Assembly: GCF_002252445.1 (NCBI RefSeq)
Contig: NZ_NNRJ01000061.1
Location: forward strand, 1-64,000
Reading direction: 5' to 3'
DNA from: Brucella thiophenivorans
GTDB taxonomy: Bacteria; Pseudomonadota; Alphaproteobacteria; Rhizobiales; Rhizobiaceae
DNA: 64,000 nt
Notes under the pieces: generated by a model
Databases searched by the model: none
What the model saw: the letters and a program-made list of their open reading frames with translations, nothing else
Told to the model about the DNA's origin: nothing
Made by a program: the position numbers and the translations under genes
Shown here: positions 46,042-54,534 of the stretch, piece after piece
Numbering within the stretch: the stretch's first letter is position 1
Layout of the letters: each line of letters begins with the position of its first letter

Positions 46042-47220
46042 ATGAGCCACGGGAAAATTGCCGATCCAATATTCACTTTGACCACAGGACCGGTCGATGC
46101 TTATCCGTCCGTGCTGCGCGCGCTGTCGCGACCTGTGCTTTATGATTATGATCCGGCATTTCTTGCGTTTTATGAATCGGTCAATGCCAAGGTGCAGCAC
46201 GTGTTTCACACCTCTACACCGCCTGTCATTCTTCAGGGCGAACCTGTTTTAGGATTAGAAGCTGCCGCAGCCTCGCTGATTACCAAAAATGATGTCGTCC
46301 TTAATCTGGTATCTGGCGTCTACGGCAAAGGCTTTGGTTCTTGGGCTGCACGCTATGCAAAGGACGTTGTTGAACTTGCAGTGCCTTATAATGAAGTGCT
46401 CACGGCTCAAGCGGTTGCTGACTTTCTAAAAAAGCGTCCTGACATTGCAGTTGTCTCGATCTGCCATCACGATACGCCGTCCGGTACGGTTAATCCGGTG
46501 GCTGAAATTGGTGCCGTCGTGAGGGACGCGGGAAAGCTGTTCATTGTGGATTCTGTTTCGGCTTTCGGCGGAATGGATGTGTTGCCCGAAACTTCTTGTG
46601 CCGATATTTTTGTGACCGGCCCGAATAAATGTCTGGGTTGCCCGCCCGGATTGACGCTTTTGCATGTGAGCGAAGCCGCGTGGGAAAAAATGACAGCAAA
46701 TCCGGACGCGCCAAAGGCTTCCATCCTCTCGATTGTTGACTGGAAAGAGGCGCATAGGGCTGATCGGCCGTTTCCTTTCACGCCATCGGTTTCCGAAATC
46801 AATGCGCTGGATGCAGCGCTTGATATTTATCTCGAAGAAGGTGAGCAGGCTGTTTGGGCACGTCATGCGCTGACGGCAAAAGCCTGTCGCGCAGGTGTGC
46901 AGGCCGCAGGTCTAAAACTCTGGGCGGCACGCGAAGAAATTGCATCTGCGACCTGTACCGCCGTAGCTATTCCCGATGGAATAGATGAAGCAAAATTGCG
47001 TGCGTCCATTCGCGAGCGTTACGGCGTAGTCTTTTCGTCAGGTCGCGGCGTGACGCTGGGTAAGCTCACGCGGATCGGGCATATGGGACCAACAGCACGC
47101 CCGACTTATTCGCTTATATCCGTTGCAGCGATTGCTGGTGGATTGCAGGCTGCGGGTATCAAGGGGATCGATATTGGTGCAGGCGTTGCCGCCACGATGT
47201 CGATTATAGATGCGGCATAA
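46042..47220 (+). CDS. pyridoxamine-pyruvate aminotransferase homologue
   Basis: PLP-fold aminotransferase of 392 residues. It matches, over nearly its whole length, the pyridoxamine-pyruvate aminotransferase of Mesorhizobium loti as I remember it: LYDYDPAFLAFYE, NLVSGVYGKGFGSWAARY, VSICHHDTPSGT, TGPNKCLGCPPGLTLL with the conserved Lys, and GVVFSSGRGVTLGKLTRIGH. That enzyme converts pyridoxamine plus pyruvate to pyridoxal plus alanine without bound PLP. It is the strongest hint that the cluster degrades a B6-like aminomethyl-pyridine. Alternative: an alanine-glyoxylate type transaminase of another specificity. Confidence 0.85.
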   Translation: MSHGKIADPIFTLTTGPVDAYPSVLRALSRPVLYDYDPAFLAFYESVNAKVQHVFHTSTPPVILQGEPVLGLEAAAASLITKNDVVLNLVSGVYGKGFGSWAARYAKDVVELAVPYNEVLTAQAVADFLKKRPDIAVVSICHHDTPSGTVNPVAEIGAVVRDAGKLFIVDSVSAFGGMDVLPETSCADIFVTGPNKCLGCPPGLTLLHVSEAAWEKMTANPDAPKASILSIVDWKEAHRADRPFPFTPSVSEINALDAALDIYLEEGEQAVWARHALTAKACRAGVQAAGLKLWAAREEIASATCTAVAIPDGIDEAKLRASIRERYGVVFSSGRGVTLGKLTRIGHMGPTARPTYSLISVAAIAGGLQAAGIKGIDIGAGVAATMSIIDAA

Positions 47221-47290
47221 GACTAAGGTTTTGCACCTAAAACAGGCAGGGCGGTAATCTGGTGCTTTCAAAACAAGCAATTAGCGTATA

Positions 47291-47305
47291 GTAATACGGT
47301 AATAC
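47291..47305 (+). promoter_or_regulatory. predicted GntR operator before its own gene
   Basis: GTAATACGGTAATAC, two copies of the palindromic heptamer GTAATAC separated by one G, 31 bases before the start of the GntR gene. Similar 15-mers occur at 42025 and 48970. Confidence 0.6.
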
Positions 47306-47336
47306 CGATCCCCATAAACCGACGGGGTACAAATTT

Positions 47337-48053
47337 ATGGCTGTATCTATGAACGGACGAACTCCGCCGATTGATTTTAAAGTGGTAAAAGCTGCCGCTC
47401 CCGTGCGTCATAGCGTGACGGAGAGTATCCGTAATTCGATTGCGGTTGGGTATTTTACCGCGGGACAGCGTATCACGGAACGTGACTTGTGCGAGATGAC
47501 CGGTGTCAGCCGTACGGCTGTGCGCGAGGCACTTCGGCAGCTTGAAAGTGAAGGTCTGGTTGAGGTTGTGCCGCATCGTGGACCGATTGTGGCACGTCTG
47601 AAGCCGGAGCAGGCGGAAGGCATCTATCAGGTCCGTATTGAGCTTGAAGGGCTGGCATGCGAATTGTTTGCCCGCAATGCAACTGACGAAGATATTGACG
47701 CGCTTAAAGCCGCTTTTGAAGTGCTAAAGCAAGGCGACAAAGTCACCGATCCGCTCGAGCGCCTGCAAGCCAAGAATGCGTTTTATGATTGCCTGATTTT
47801 TGGTGCACATAACGAAGCGCTTGGCCATACGCTTTCTTCGCTGAATGCGCGCGTCATGGTCTTGCGTGCGACGTCGTTGGGCGCGCCGGGGCGTACGCGT
47901 GAAAGCCTTGCTGAACTTGAAGAAGTTGTCGGACACCTAGCCGCCAGACGTGGCAAGGAAGCGCGCAAGGCAGCCGCCCATCACGTCATGAATGCAGGCA
48001 AGGTCGCCATCGCCATCCTGCGCGAGCGGTTGGCCGAAGAAGCGGACGCTTAA
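47337..48053 (+). CDS. GntR-family regulator with FCD domain
   Basis: Transcription factor of 238 residues of the FadR subgroup. The winged helix is RITERDLCEMTGVSRTAVRE followed by ALRQLESEGLVEVVPHRG. The FCD ligand domain spans about residues 90-225, with the metal/ligand His and Asp in YDCLIFGAHNEAL and EEVVGHLAARRGKEARKAAAHH. It stands at the end of the plus-strand half of the pyridine-type cluster and most likely controls it, sensing a carboxylate intermediate. ATG 47349 is an alternative start. Confidence 0.9.
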   Translation: MAVSMNGRTPPIDFKVVKAAAPVRHSVTESIRNSIAVGYFTAGQRITERDLCEMTGVSRTAVREALRQLESEGLVEVVPHRGPIVARLKPEQAEGIYQVRIELEGLACELFARNATDEDIDALKAAFEVLKQGDKVTDPLERLQAKNAFYDCLIFGAHNEALGHTLSSLNARVMVLRATSLGAPGRTRESLAELEEVVGHLAARRGKEARKAAAHHVMNAGKVAIAILRERLAEEADA

Positions 48054-48060
48054 TTTTGAT

Positions 48061-48080
48061 GCCGGGGATTTGTCCCCGGC
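48061..48080. terminator. bidirectional terminator between GntR and SDR genes
   Basis: A perfect 8-bp stem GCCGGGGA / TCCCCGGC with loop TTTG, between the convergent genes ending at 48053 (+) and 48094 (-). Flanks are T-rich on the plus side and AT-rich on the other. Confidence 0.8.
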
Positions 48081-48093
48081 GTTTATGTTTGAA

Positions 48094-48861
48094 TTATATT
48101 CCCGGCGTTGCGCCACCATCGACATTGATGACCGTACCATGCACGTAAGCTGCGGCAGGACTGCATAAAAAGCGGACAACGTCGGCCACTTCTTCAGCCT
48201 CACCATAGCGTTGTATGCCCTGTGCTTCACGGATTTCCTCACGCGCCGCTTCAATGGAAATATTACGCTCTTTCGCAAGCACTTCGATGCGACGGTTCAA
48301 GCGGTCGGTTAGGATATGGCCGGGGCAGAGCGTGTTGATCCGCATGCCTGTGCCTTGAGCGCGTTTGGAAATAGCCTTTGTAAAATTGATGAGCGCGGAA
48401 TTGACCGAGCCGCCAATTGTAAAATCTGGTTCAGGTGTATGCGCGCCGACACCCGATATATTGACGATTACGCCTTTGCTGTCCGTCAAAGACTGCCAGG
48501 CTGCTCTGCAGAAGCGCACTGTTGCATGGAATTTGAGCGCAAAACCCTCCTGAAAGTCCTCGTCTGTCAGTGATAAAAAATCACCGCGTTTGGTTGCGCC
48601 AGCATTATTGATGAGCGCATCAATCTGTCCGGTCGCGGCAAGCGTCTCGGAGATGACTTTTTCGGCTGCGCCAACTTGCGACAAATCGGCTGCAATGATG
48701 ATAACTTGTGGTGAGCCTGCTGCGCGAGCAAGCTCGGCAGTCTCTTTGAGTGCGTCTGCATCGCGGGCACAAAGGCTTAGCGCGAATCCGTCTTTTGCCA
48801 GTGCGAGGGCGAAGGCTCTACCCAATCCACGACTGGCTCCAGTGACAATTGCTGTGCGCAT
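48094..48861 (-). CDS. SDR-fold protein lacking the YxxxK catalytic motif
   Basis: Protein of 255 residues with the SDR cofactor motif TGASRGLGRAFALALA, NNAG and the catalytic-position Ser in VNISGVG. At the place of Tyr-x-x-x-Lys the sequence reads FTIGGSVNSALINFT, so both Tyr and Lys appear to be missing while the following helix is normal. It may use another mechanism, or act as a binding protein. A predicted GntR site lies about 110 bases upstream of its start, linking it to the cluster on the other side of the terminator. Confidence 0.85.
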   Translation of the reverse strand: MRTAIVTGASRGLGRAFALALAKDGFALSLCARDADALKETAELARAAGSPQVIIIAADLSQVGAAEKVISETLAATGQIDALINNAGATKRGDFLSLTDEDFQEGFALKFHATVRFCRAAWQSLTDSKGVIVNISGVGAHTPEPDFTIGGSVNSALINFTKAISKRAQGTGMRINTLCPGHILTDRLNRRIEVLAKERNISIEAAREEIREAQGIQRYGEAEEVADVVRFLCSPAAAYVHGTVINVDGGATPGI

Positions 48862-48969
48862 TTTAACTCTCTCGCGAACGCTAACTGGGACTATTTTAGA
48901 TTTTTCCCTTATTATCCAGTAGGATAAAAGATTTTTCCGAAATTTTCCAACAGTTGATTTTTCATTATT

Positions 48970-48984
48970 GTATTACGGTATGAT
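48970..48984 (-). promoter_or_regulatory. predicted GntR operator upstream of the SDR gene
   Basis: GTATTACGGTATGAT, related to GTAATACGGTAATAC at 47291 and AGATTACGGTCATAC at 42025. It lies in the AT-rich promoter region of the minus-strand SDR gene; the region 48862-49133 has no gene. Confidence 0.5.
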
Positions 48985-49133
48985 CATGCTATCGTATTCT
49001 CGCACTGTCAATCGGGGTTATGGTTTTATGAGCCGCAGATCTCTCGGTGATCTTCCTCATAGAGCGACCCTTCCGAACGGAGGCGTCAGATGCAAGGCTG
49101 TAAGGGATTTAAAATCAGCTTGATTGAACGCTG

Positions 49134-49538
49134 CTATTTTGCAGCGCATCGGGTTGTCTTTACATCTGCTGCACAGCGCAGGCGGACAGGTTTTGGACTT
49201 ACTCCGGCGCGGCGTTCCATTGGAATTTCTGCACGCGTGGCCCAATCATTGCCTTTATGCCCACACCAGACCCGCTGCACTGCCATCTCGTCGCCAACCG
49301 AATTTAATTGGAAGACTTTGCCCGATTTTACATCGACGCCAAAGCTGAAGGAACGGCTTGCACCGGGAGTGACCTCGCCAAGATCGGCAGAAAACCAATG
49401 CGCAATTGAAGCAGAGCAGACCAACGGCGTCTTGCCGCTGTTCTCAATCGTGATGTCAAATGATTGGTTGTTAACAGACGCTGATGCAGTGTTAAGACCA
49501 AGAAATGCTGTAGCAAGAAAGGCGATGTGAATTTGCAT
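49134..49538 (-). CDS. secreted hypothetical protein
   Basis: Protein of 134 residues with a signal peptide (IAFLATAFLGLNTASA) and a beta-rich mature part: SFDITIENSGKTPLVCSASI, PGASRSFSFGVDVKSGKVFQ. Four cysteines in the mature part could form two disulfides in the periplasm. I do not recognise a named family, though similar exported proteins are common in Brucellaceae. It is divergent from the BMP gene, 87 bases away, with no further partner. Confidence 0.7.
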   Translation of the reverse strand: MQIHIAFLATAFLGLNTASASVNNQSFDITIENSGKTPLVCSASIAHWFSADLGEVTPGASRSFSFGVDVKSGKVFQLNSVGDEMAVQRVWCGHKGNDWATRAEIPMERRAGVSPKPVRLRCAADVKTTRCAAK

Positions 49539-49625
49539 TTTGAAACATTGCTCCCGGTTTCTACTTCAAAAATCATCCGGGACTGAGTAAATAGTCAACA
49601 AAAATCTATAAGAGGGAACAATAAA

Positions 49626-50660
49626 ATGAAAAAAAGAACAATTAGTAGTGCTGTCATTGCATTTGCCCTAAGTGGCATGATGGCCAGCACTGCTTTGGCG
49701 GCAGACATTGAATCCATCGCCATTCTGGCACCTGAAATGGGAACCGACATGGGTTGGAATCAGCAGGGTGTCGATGCTGCAAAGGCCGCGGGAGAGGCTG
49801 CTGGAGTCAAGGTTATCGTTGCCGAAAACCTTGGCTATGGCGATGTGCGCCCAACATTGCGCGAACTCGCTGAAGATGGTGCCGGTCTGCTGATTGCGCA
49901 CGCTTCCGGTTATAATACCTCTGCGCCAGAAATCGGCGAAGAAATGAAAGTTCCTGTCGCTATTGTCGATAGCCCTGACAAGTTGTCTCCTGGCAAAGTT
50001 GCCGATTACACGGCTGCGGGTAGTGATGGTGCTTATCTCGCAGGCCGCCTTGCTGCCAAAATGAGCCGCACTAAGGTTGTGGGTATTGTCGTTTCGGGTG
50101 AGCCGCCATCGTGGAACAATATGTCGGTTGCTTTTGCACAGGGCGTGAAGGCGGAGAACCCAGAAGTTGATGTGCGTTATGCGGTGATCGGACCTGCTGC
50201 TTATGCGGATGCTGCGGGCGGAAAGCGTGTGACCGAAACGGTTATTGCGTCGGGTGCTGATATTATTTTCGGACAGGGCAACGGTTCGAGCTTCGGCATG
50301 TTGCAGGCGGTTGAAACCACACCAGCGACTGATGGCGGGAAAGCGTATTTCATTGATGTTATAGGCGATAAAACATCCATCGATAAGGGGCATCTGCTGT
50401 CGTCTGTCATCTGGGATCTGACGCCTGTTTATTCCGCGATGATCAAGGATGTGAAAGACGGAAAATACGGTGATCAGAACTATAACATCAAGCTCAGCGA
50501 CGGCAGCCTTCGACTGTTGAAGACGAAGAACATACCGGATGATGTCTGGAAAGCGATCGAGGACCTTCAGGCCGAGATTGTTTCCGGTGCGATCAAGGTT
50601 GAGCCGAAGTTTGATGCGGCCAGCGTTCATGAGCTGGTGAAGACTGTCGCAGCCAAGTGA
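49626..50660 (+). CDS. BMP-family ABC transporter periplasmic binding protein
   Basis: Binding protein of 344 residues with signal peptide ending TALAAD and the BMP/Med fold: ILAPEMGTDMGWNQQGVDAA, ELAEDGAGLLIAHASGYNTS, GSDGAYLAGRLAAKMS. BMP proteins bind nucleosides in several bacteria and riboflavin in Treponema (RfuA). The ATPase and both permeases follow, then a RibF-like gene, so a flavin or flavin-like ligand is a serious option. Confidence 0.9.
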   Translation: MKKRTISSAVIAFALSGMMASTALAADIESIAILAPEMGTDMGWNQQGVDAAKAAGEAAGVKVIVAENLGYGDVRPTLRELAEDGAGLLIAHASGYNTSAPEIGEEMKVPVAIVDSPDKLSPGKVADYTAAGSDGAYLAGRLAAKMSRTKVVGIVVSGEPPSWNNMSVAFAQGVKAENPEVDVRYAVIGPAAYADAAGGKRVTETVIASGADIIFGQGNGSSFGMLQAVETTPATDGGKAYFIDVIGDKTSIDKGHLLSSVIWDLTPVYSAMIKDVKDGKYGDQNYNIKLSDGSLRLLKTKNIPDDVWKAIEDLQAEIVSGAIKVEPKFDAASVHELVKTVAAK

Positions 50661-50679
50661 GTTAGCCTGCTCACAGTAT

Positions 50680-50780
50680 TTCCAGCAAAAGTGCGAAACG
50701 GTTTTGCGTAGGATAATGCGTCAATAACAAGTTAGAGCGGTTCCAATGGCTCCGTTTTAACTGGAACCGCTCGAACCCGT
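50680..50780. repeat. dispersed repeat (copy C)
   Basis: The element AAAAGTGCGAAACGGTTTTG followed by GGATAATGCGTCAATAA and a GAGCGGTTCCA / TGGAACCGCTC hairpin, between the BMP gene and the ATPase gene. The hairpin may lower downstream expression. Related to copies at about 13400 and 24540. Confidence 0.75.
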
Positions 50781-50916
50781 CTCGTCGCTTTCGATTGTGC
50801 CACCGCTTTAGGTGATCGCATATCAATGTGAATGGTTCCAGGTAGATTGTGATGGATCGCACTTTGTAGCGATCTATCACAATGCGACGAGACGGATTTG
50901 CATGAAGGATAGTAAG

Positions 50917-52488
50917 ATGCAGGCGACAACTGAAAAAGTAGCCTTTTCATCAAATTCCACGACCAAGCCTTTTCTCGGTCTGCGTGGCATAACCAAGCGT
51001 TTTCCCGGTGTGATTGCCAATAACAATGTCAGCACGGATATCTGGCCCGGCGAAGTCCATGTGCTTCTTGGCGAGAATGGCGCTGGCAAATCCACACTCG
51101 TTGGGATGCTTTCGGGACTGCAACAGCCCGATGACGGATGGATTGAAATTGACGGCTCGAAGGTTAGCGTGACATCGCCGCGCCATGCTTTGACATTGGG
51201 CATTGGAACCGTTTTCCAGCATTCCATGCTGGTGCCAAATTTGACGGTTGTTGATAATTTTACGCTGGGCGGCGTCTGGTGGCGCAAGCCTGACCGCAGA
51301 GGTCTCGCAAAACGCATCAATGAAACTGCAAGCCGGGTTGGTTTGCGGGTTGATCCGTTTGCACTGGTTTCCACCCTTTCGCTTGGTGAACGCCAACAGG
51401 TCGAAATATTGCGCGCGTTGATGCGCGGTAGTCGTTGCCTCATCCTTGATGAAGCGACTGCAATGCTCACCCCAAACGAAGCTGTTTCGCTTGGGGAATT
51501 GATGCGGCGTCTGGTTGCGGAAGGGCTTGCGGTCATCTTTATCACGCATAAGCTGAATGAAGCCCTTGCCTGTGGGGACCGGATTTCTGTTTTGCGGCTT
51601 GGCAAAAATGCTGGGGCCATCGCGCCTGATGAACTTCATGCCAATAGCGACGAGGAAAACACGGCCAATATTATTCGGCTTATGTTTGGACAGTCGGCAA
51701 CCGGTGAAGATGCAAGCGCATTTCTTGGCAATCGTGAGCTGGGACCAGTCGTTCTGGAAGTGTCGAAACTCAATTCCAATGCAGGTCGAATTCCTGTTCG
51801 CGATGTTTCAATCGTCCTTAAATCGAAGGAAGTGCTGGGCATTGCCGGTATTGATGGCAACGGCCAGAAAGAACTGGCGGAAGCATTGGCAGGACAGTCT
51901 CCTTCTTCGGGAAGTGTAAAACTGCATGGTGCCGAGATTGCGCATTGCTCCGTCGGTGAGCGCCGTATTGCCGGTTTGCGATATGTCACAGACGATCGGC
52001 TGGGTGAAGGAACCGTAGGAGCTTTTGCCGTCGCAACTAATTTTCTGCTCAAAGATATTGGCTCATCGCCTTTCTGGCGCAATGGTCTCGAAAAGCCGAA
52101 ATCCATTCGCTCGCAGGCGCAAGAGCATGTTCGAAATTTTGATATTCGCACACCGGATGTTCAGACCCCGGTTGGAACCCTTTCGGGTGGCAATATACAG
52201 AAGGTTCTGCTGGCACGCGAGCTCACGGGGGCATCAGAAGCTGTGATTTTTGCAAAGCCTACCTATGGGCTTGATGTGAAAAATATTCGCGCCACCCGGC
52301 AGCGTATTCGTGATGCGGCTGATGCTGGTAAGGCGGTCTTACTGATCTCAACCGATCTCGATGAGCTTCTGGAGCTTGCTGACAGGATCGCTGTCATCGA
52401 CCAGGGCAGAATAGTTGGTACCGTTCAAAATGGTTCGGGCGCGCGCGATGCAATCGGTCGCCTGATGAGTGCCGGAGAAGAAGAATGA
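50917..52488 (+). CDS. BMP-type ABC transporter ATPase (two ATPase domains)
   Basis: ATPase of 523 residues with two cassette domains. The first has Walker A GENGAGKST, signature LSLGERQQV and Walker B LILDEATAML. The second has a degenerate Walker A (GIDGNGQKE), signature LSGGNIQKVLLAREL and Walker B IFAKPTYGLD with Lys where the usual Glu would be. ATG 50917 has AAGGA upstream; 50902 and 50812 are alternatives. The stop overlaps the first permease by 4 bases. Confidence 0.92.
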   Translation: MQATTEKVAFSSNSTTKPFLGLRGITKRFPGVIANNNVSTDIWPGEVHVLLGENGAGKSTLVGMLSGLQQPDDGWIEIDGSKVSVTSPRHALTLGIGTVFQHSMLVPNLTVVDNFTLGGVWWRKPDRRGLAKRINETASRVGLRVDPFALVSTLSLGERQQVEILRALMRGSRCLILDEATAMLTPNEAVSLGELMRRLVAEGLAVIFITHKLNEALACGDRISVLRLGKNAGAIAPDELHANSDEENTANIIRLMFGQSATGEDASAFLGNRELGPVVLEVSKLNSNAGRIPVRDVSIVLKSKEVLGIAGIDGNGQKELAEALAGQSPSSGSVKLHGAEIAHCSVGERRIAGLRYVTDDRLGEGTVGAFAVATNFLLKDIGSSPFWRNGLEKPKSIRSQAQEHVRNFDIRTPDVQTPVGTLSGGNIQKVLLARELTGASEAVIFAKPTYGLDVKNIRATRQRIRDAADAGKAVLLISTDLDELLELADRIAVIDQGRIVGTVQNGSGARDAIGRLMSAGEEE

Positions 52489-53576
52489 GTGATCAACAAG
52501 CCAGCACGGCTGGAGTGGCGAGTGCCACAATGAGATCCCCTTTTTCGGCTTGGAGCAAAATATTCGCCGTCAGCGTCGGGCCACTGGTCGCGGCACTGGT
52601 ACTGGGAGGCTTGATCCTTCTCGCAATGGGCGTCAATCCGCTGAACTATTATGGCTACGTCGTGGAACGCGCAATATTGTCGCCATCAGGGTTGTCCGCA
52701 ACACTCACCCGCATGGGACCGTTTCTGCTTATCGCAGCCAGCCTGATCGTGGCTTTTCGCGCTGGCATCTGGAATCTCGGCGGCGATGGGCAGTTTTTGC
52801 TTGCTGCGGTGATTGTTGCTGCCACCACGCCCTTGATGCATCAGGCTGGTTTGCCGATCTGGCTTAACCTTGCCATTGGTTTGGTGATAGGCCTGATTAT
52901 TGGCGCGCTTTGGGGGCTGCTGCCTGCAATGCTGAAAGCTTGGCACGGTATCAATGAAATCATCACAACGCTGATGATGAGTTTCCTGGGCGTTTCGCTC
53001 GCCAATGTGCTTGTGAAGCTCGCATTTCTGGACCCTGCAACCACCACGCCCCAGACCCGTACGTTGCCTGTTGATGCGCGATTGCCGAAGCTGTTCGATA
53101 CAACGATTTCGTCGGGCCTTATCATCGGACTGGTCGTTATCATTGCCATGCATCTGATGATGACGCGCACGTCGTTTGGCATGAAACTGCGTCTGGTGGG
53201 TGCTAATCCTCGTGCGGCGGTTCATGCCGGACTTTCGGTTCCAAAACTAACTATCGCGGTGTTTGCAATTTCTGCCGGTCTTGCCGGTCTTTCCGGTGCA
53301 GTGGATATTCTTGGAACACAGGGCAATGTGCGTGCCGATTGGAACCCCGCTTACAGTCTTACGGTCGTGCCGCTGGTTTTCCTCGCCCGTTTAAACGGGT
53401 TTGGCTCAATCGCTTATGTGTTTTTGTTTTCAGCACTCACAATCGGCGGTGAGAGTGCCGCTCGTCGCCTTGGTGTGCCGAGCTTCTTCTCGCTGGTCAT
53501 TGTGGCACTCCTGCTGATCACACTGGCACTGGCTGAATATATCGACAAGCATCGTCAATATCGTGCGAAGTTCTGA
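52485..53576 (+). CDS. BMP-type ABC transporter permease 1
   Basis: Membrane permease of 363 residues of the branched-chain/ribose (BPD_transp_2) family. About nine segments, with characteristic FRAGIWNLGGDGQFLLAAVI and GINEIITTLMMSFLG. It forms the heteromeric channel with permease 2, as in Rfu and nucleoside (YufPQ/RnsCD) systems. Confidence 0.92.
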   Translation: MSDQQASTAGVASATMRSPFSAWSKIFAVSVGPLVAALVLGGLILLAMGVNPLNYYGYVVERAILSPSGLSATLTRMGPFLLIAASLIVAFRAGIWNLGGDGQFLLAAVIVAATTPLMHQAGLPIWLNLAIGLVIGLIIGALWGLLPAMLKAWHGINEIITTLMMSFLGVSLANVLVKLAFLDPATTTPQTRTLPVDARLPKLFDTTISSGLIIGLVVIIAMHLMMTRTSFGMKLRLVGANPRAAVHAGLSVPKLTIAVFAISAGLAGLSGAVDILGTQGNVRADWNPAYSLTVVPLVFLARLNGFGSIAYVFLFSALTIGGESAARRLGVPSFFSLVIVALLLITLALAEYIDKHRQYRAKF

Positions 53577-53586
53577 GGAATAAAAA

Positions 53587-54519
53587 ATGTCACTTTTTAC
53601 AGAAAGTTTCATCATCACTTTGTTTCTTGGGGCAATCGCTGCTGGAACGCCCTTGTTGCTTGCAGGATTGGGAGAGCAGCTTTCCGAGAAAGCAGGCGTT
53701 CTCAATATCGGACTTGAAGGCATGATCCTGGCTGGTGCTTATGCGGGGTTTCTGACCGCGTGGAGCACGGGCAATATGGGGCTGGGCTTTGTTGGCGGTG
53801 CAGCGGCCGGTGCTTTTGTTGCAGCCTTCATGGCTTTGCTATGCGTACGGCTGGGCCTCAATCAGATCGTCATCGGCATTGCGCTGACTTTGGCTGTTCA
53901 GGGTCTGACCGCGCTTTTGCATTTTGTACAGTTTTCGCGCAGCTATCCGCGTCTGGATGGCGCATCCAAATGGCCGATCTGGCCATTATCGGAAATTCCG
54001 ATTTTGGGGCCGATCCTGTTTAATCACAATCCAATCGTTTATCTGGCAATCGTTCTTGTTGCCGTATTCGCATGGATTTACCGGATGACACATTGGGGCA
54101 CGGCATTGCAGGCAGCGGGTGATAAGCCAGCGGCATTGGATGCAACGGGTGTCGACGTTGTTCGCACACGAAGCATCGCCGTGTTGATCACCGGTGCGCT
54201 GGCAGGACTTGGCGGTGCATTTATGTCGGTGGCAGTGGCTGGCGTTTTTATTCCTTTCATGAGTCACGGCAATGGCTTTATCGCGATTGTTCTTGCCATG
54301 CTCGCGCGCGGGCGACCTATATGGGTTCTCGGCGGCGCGTTGCTCTTTGGTGCAAGCCTTTCTCTGGCGACCGCCTTGCAGGTGGCAGGCGTCAATGTGC
54401 CGACCGACATCATCCAGATGCTGCCATTTGTGATGGTGATGCTGGTACTTCTGATCGCAGGCCGAAAAGCCAGCCTGCCGCAGGCATTGGGCGAAAGCTT
54501 TGTGCGTGGCGCGAGATAG
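53587..54519 (+). CDS. BMP-type ABC transporter permease 2
   Basis: Membrane permease of 310 residues with GEQLSEKAGVLNIGLEGMIL, the standard motif of the second permease in BMP systems, and LNQIVIGIALTLAVQGLTAL. Eight to nine segments. The RibF-like gene starts 16 bases downstream, so the four transporter genes and this enzyme probably form one transcript. Confidence 0.92.
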   Translation: MSLFTESFIITLFLGAIAAGTPLLLAGLGEQLSEKAGVLNIGLEGMILAGAYAGFLTAWSTGNMGLGFVGGAAAGAFVAAFMALLCVRLGLNQIVIGIALTLAVQGLTALLHFVQFSRSYPRLDGASKWPIWPLSEIPILGPILFNHNPIVYLAIVLVAVFAWIYRMTHWGTALQAAGDKPAALDATGVDVVRTRSIAVLITGALAGLGGAFMSVAVAGVFIPFMSHGNGFIAIVLAMLARGRPIWVLGGALLFGASLSLATALQVAGVNVPTDIIQMLPFVMVMLVLLIAGRKASLPQALGESFVRGAR

Positions 54520-54534
54520 CAACAGGGGGAGAGC

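Noticed and set aside
33544-48861. Simple assignment as the nicotinate (nic) degradation operon
   Set aside because: Only nicX is recognisable; the molybdenum hydroxylase, NicC-type monooxygenase, deformylase and maleate isomerase are not seen.
49668-50630. Minus-strand ORF of 320 codons opposite the BMP gene
   Set aside because: Antisense shadow of a clear periplasmic binding protein gene.
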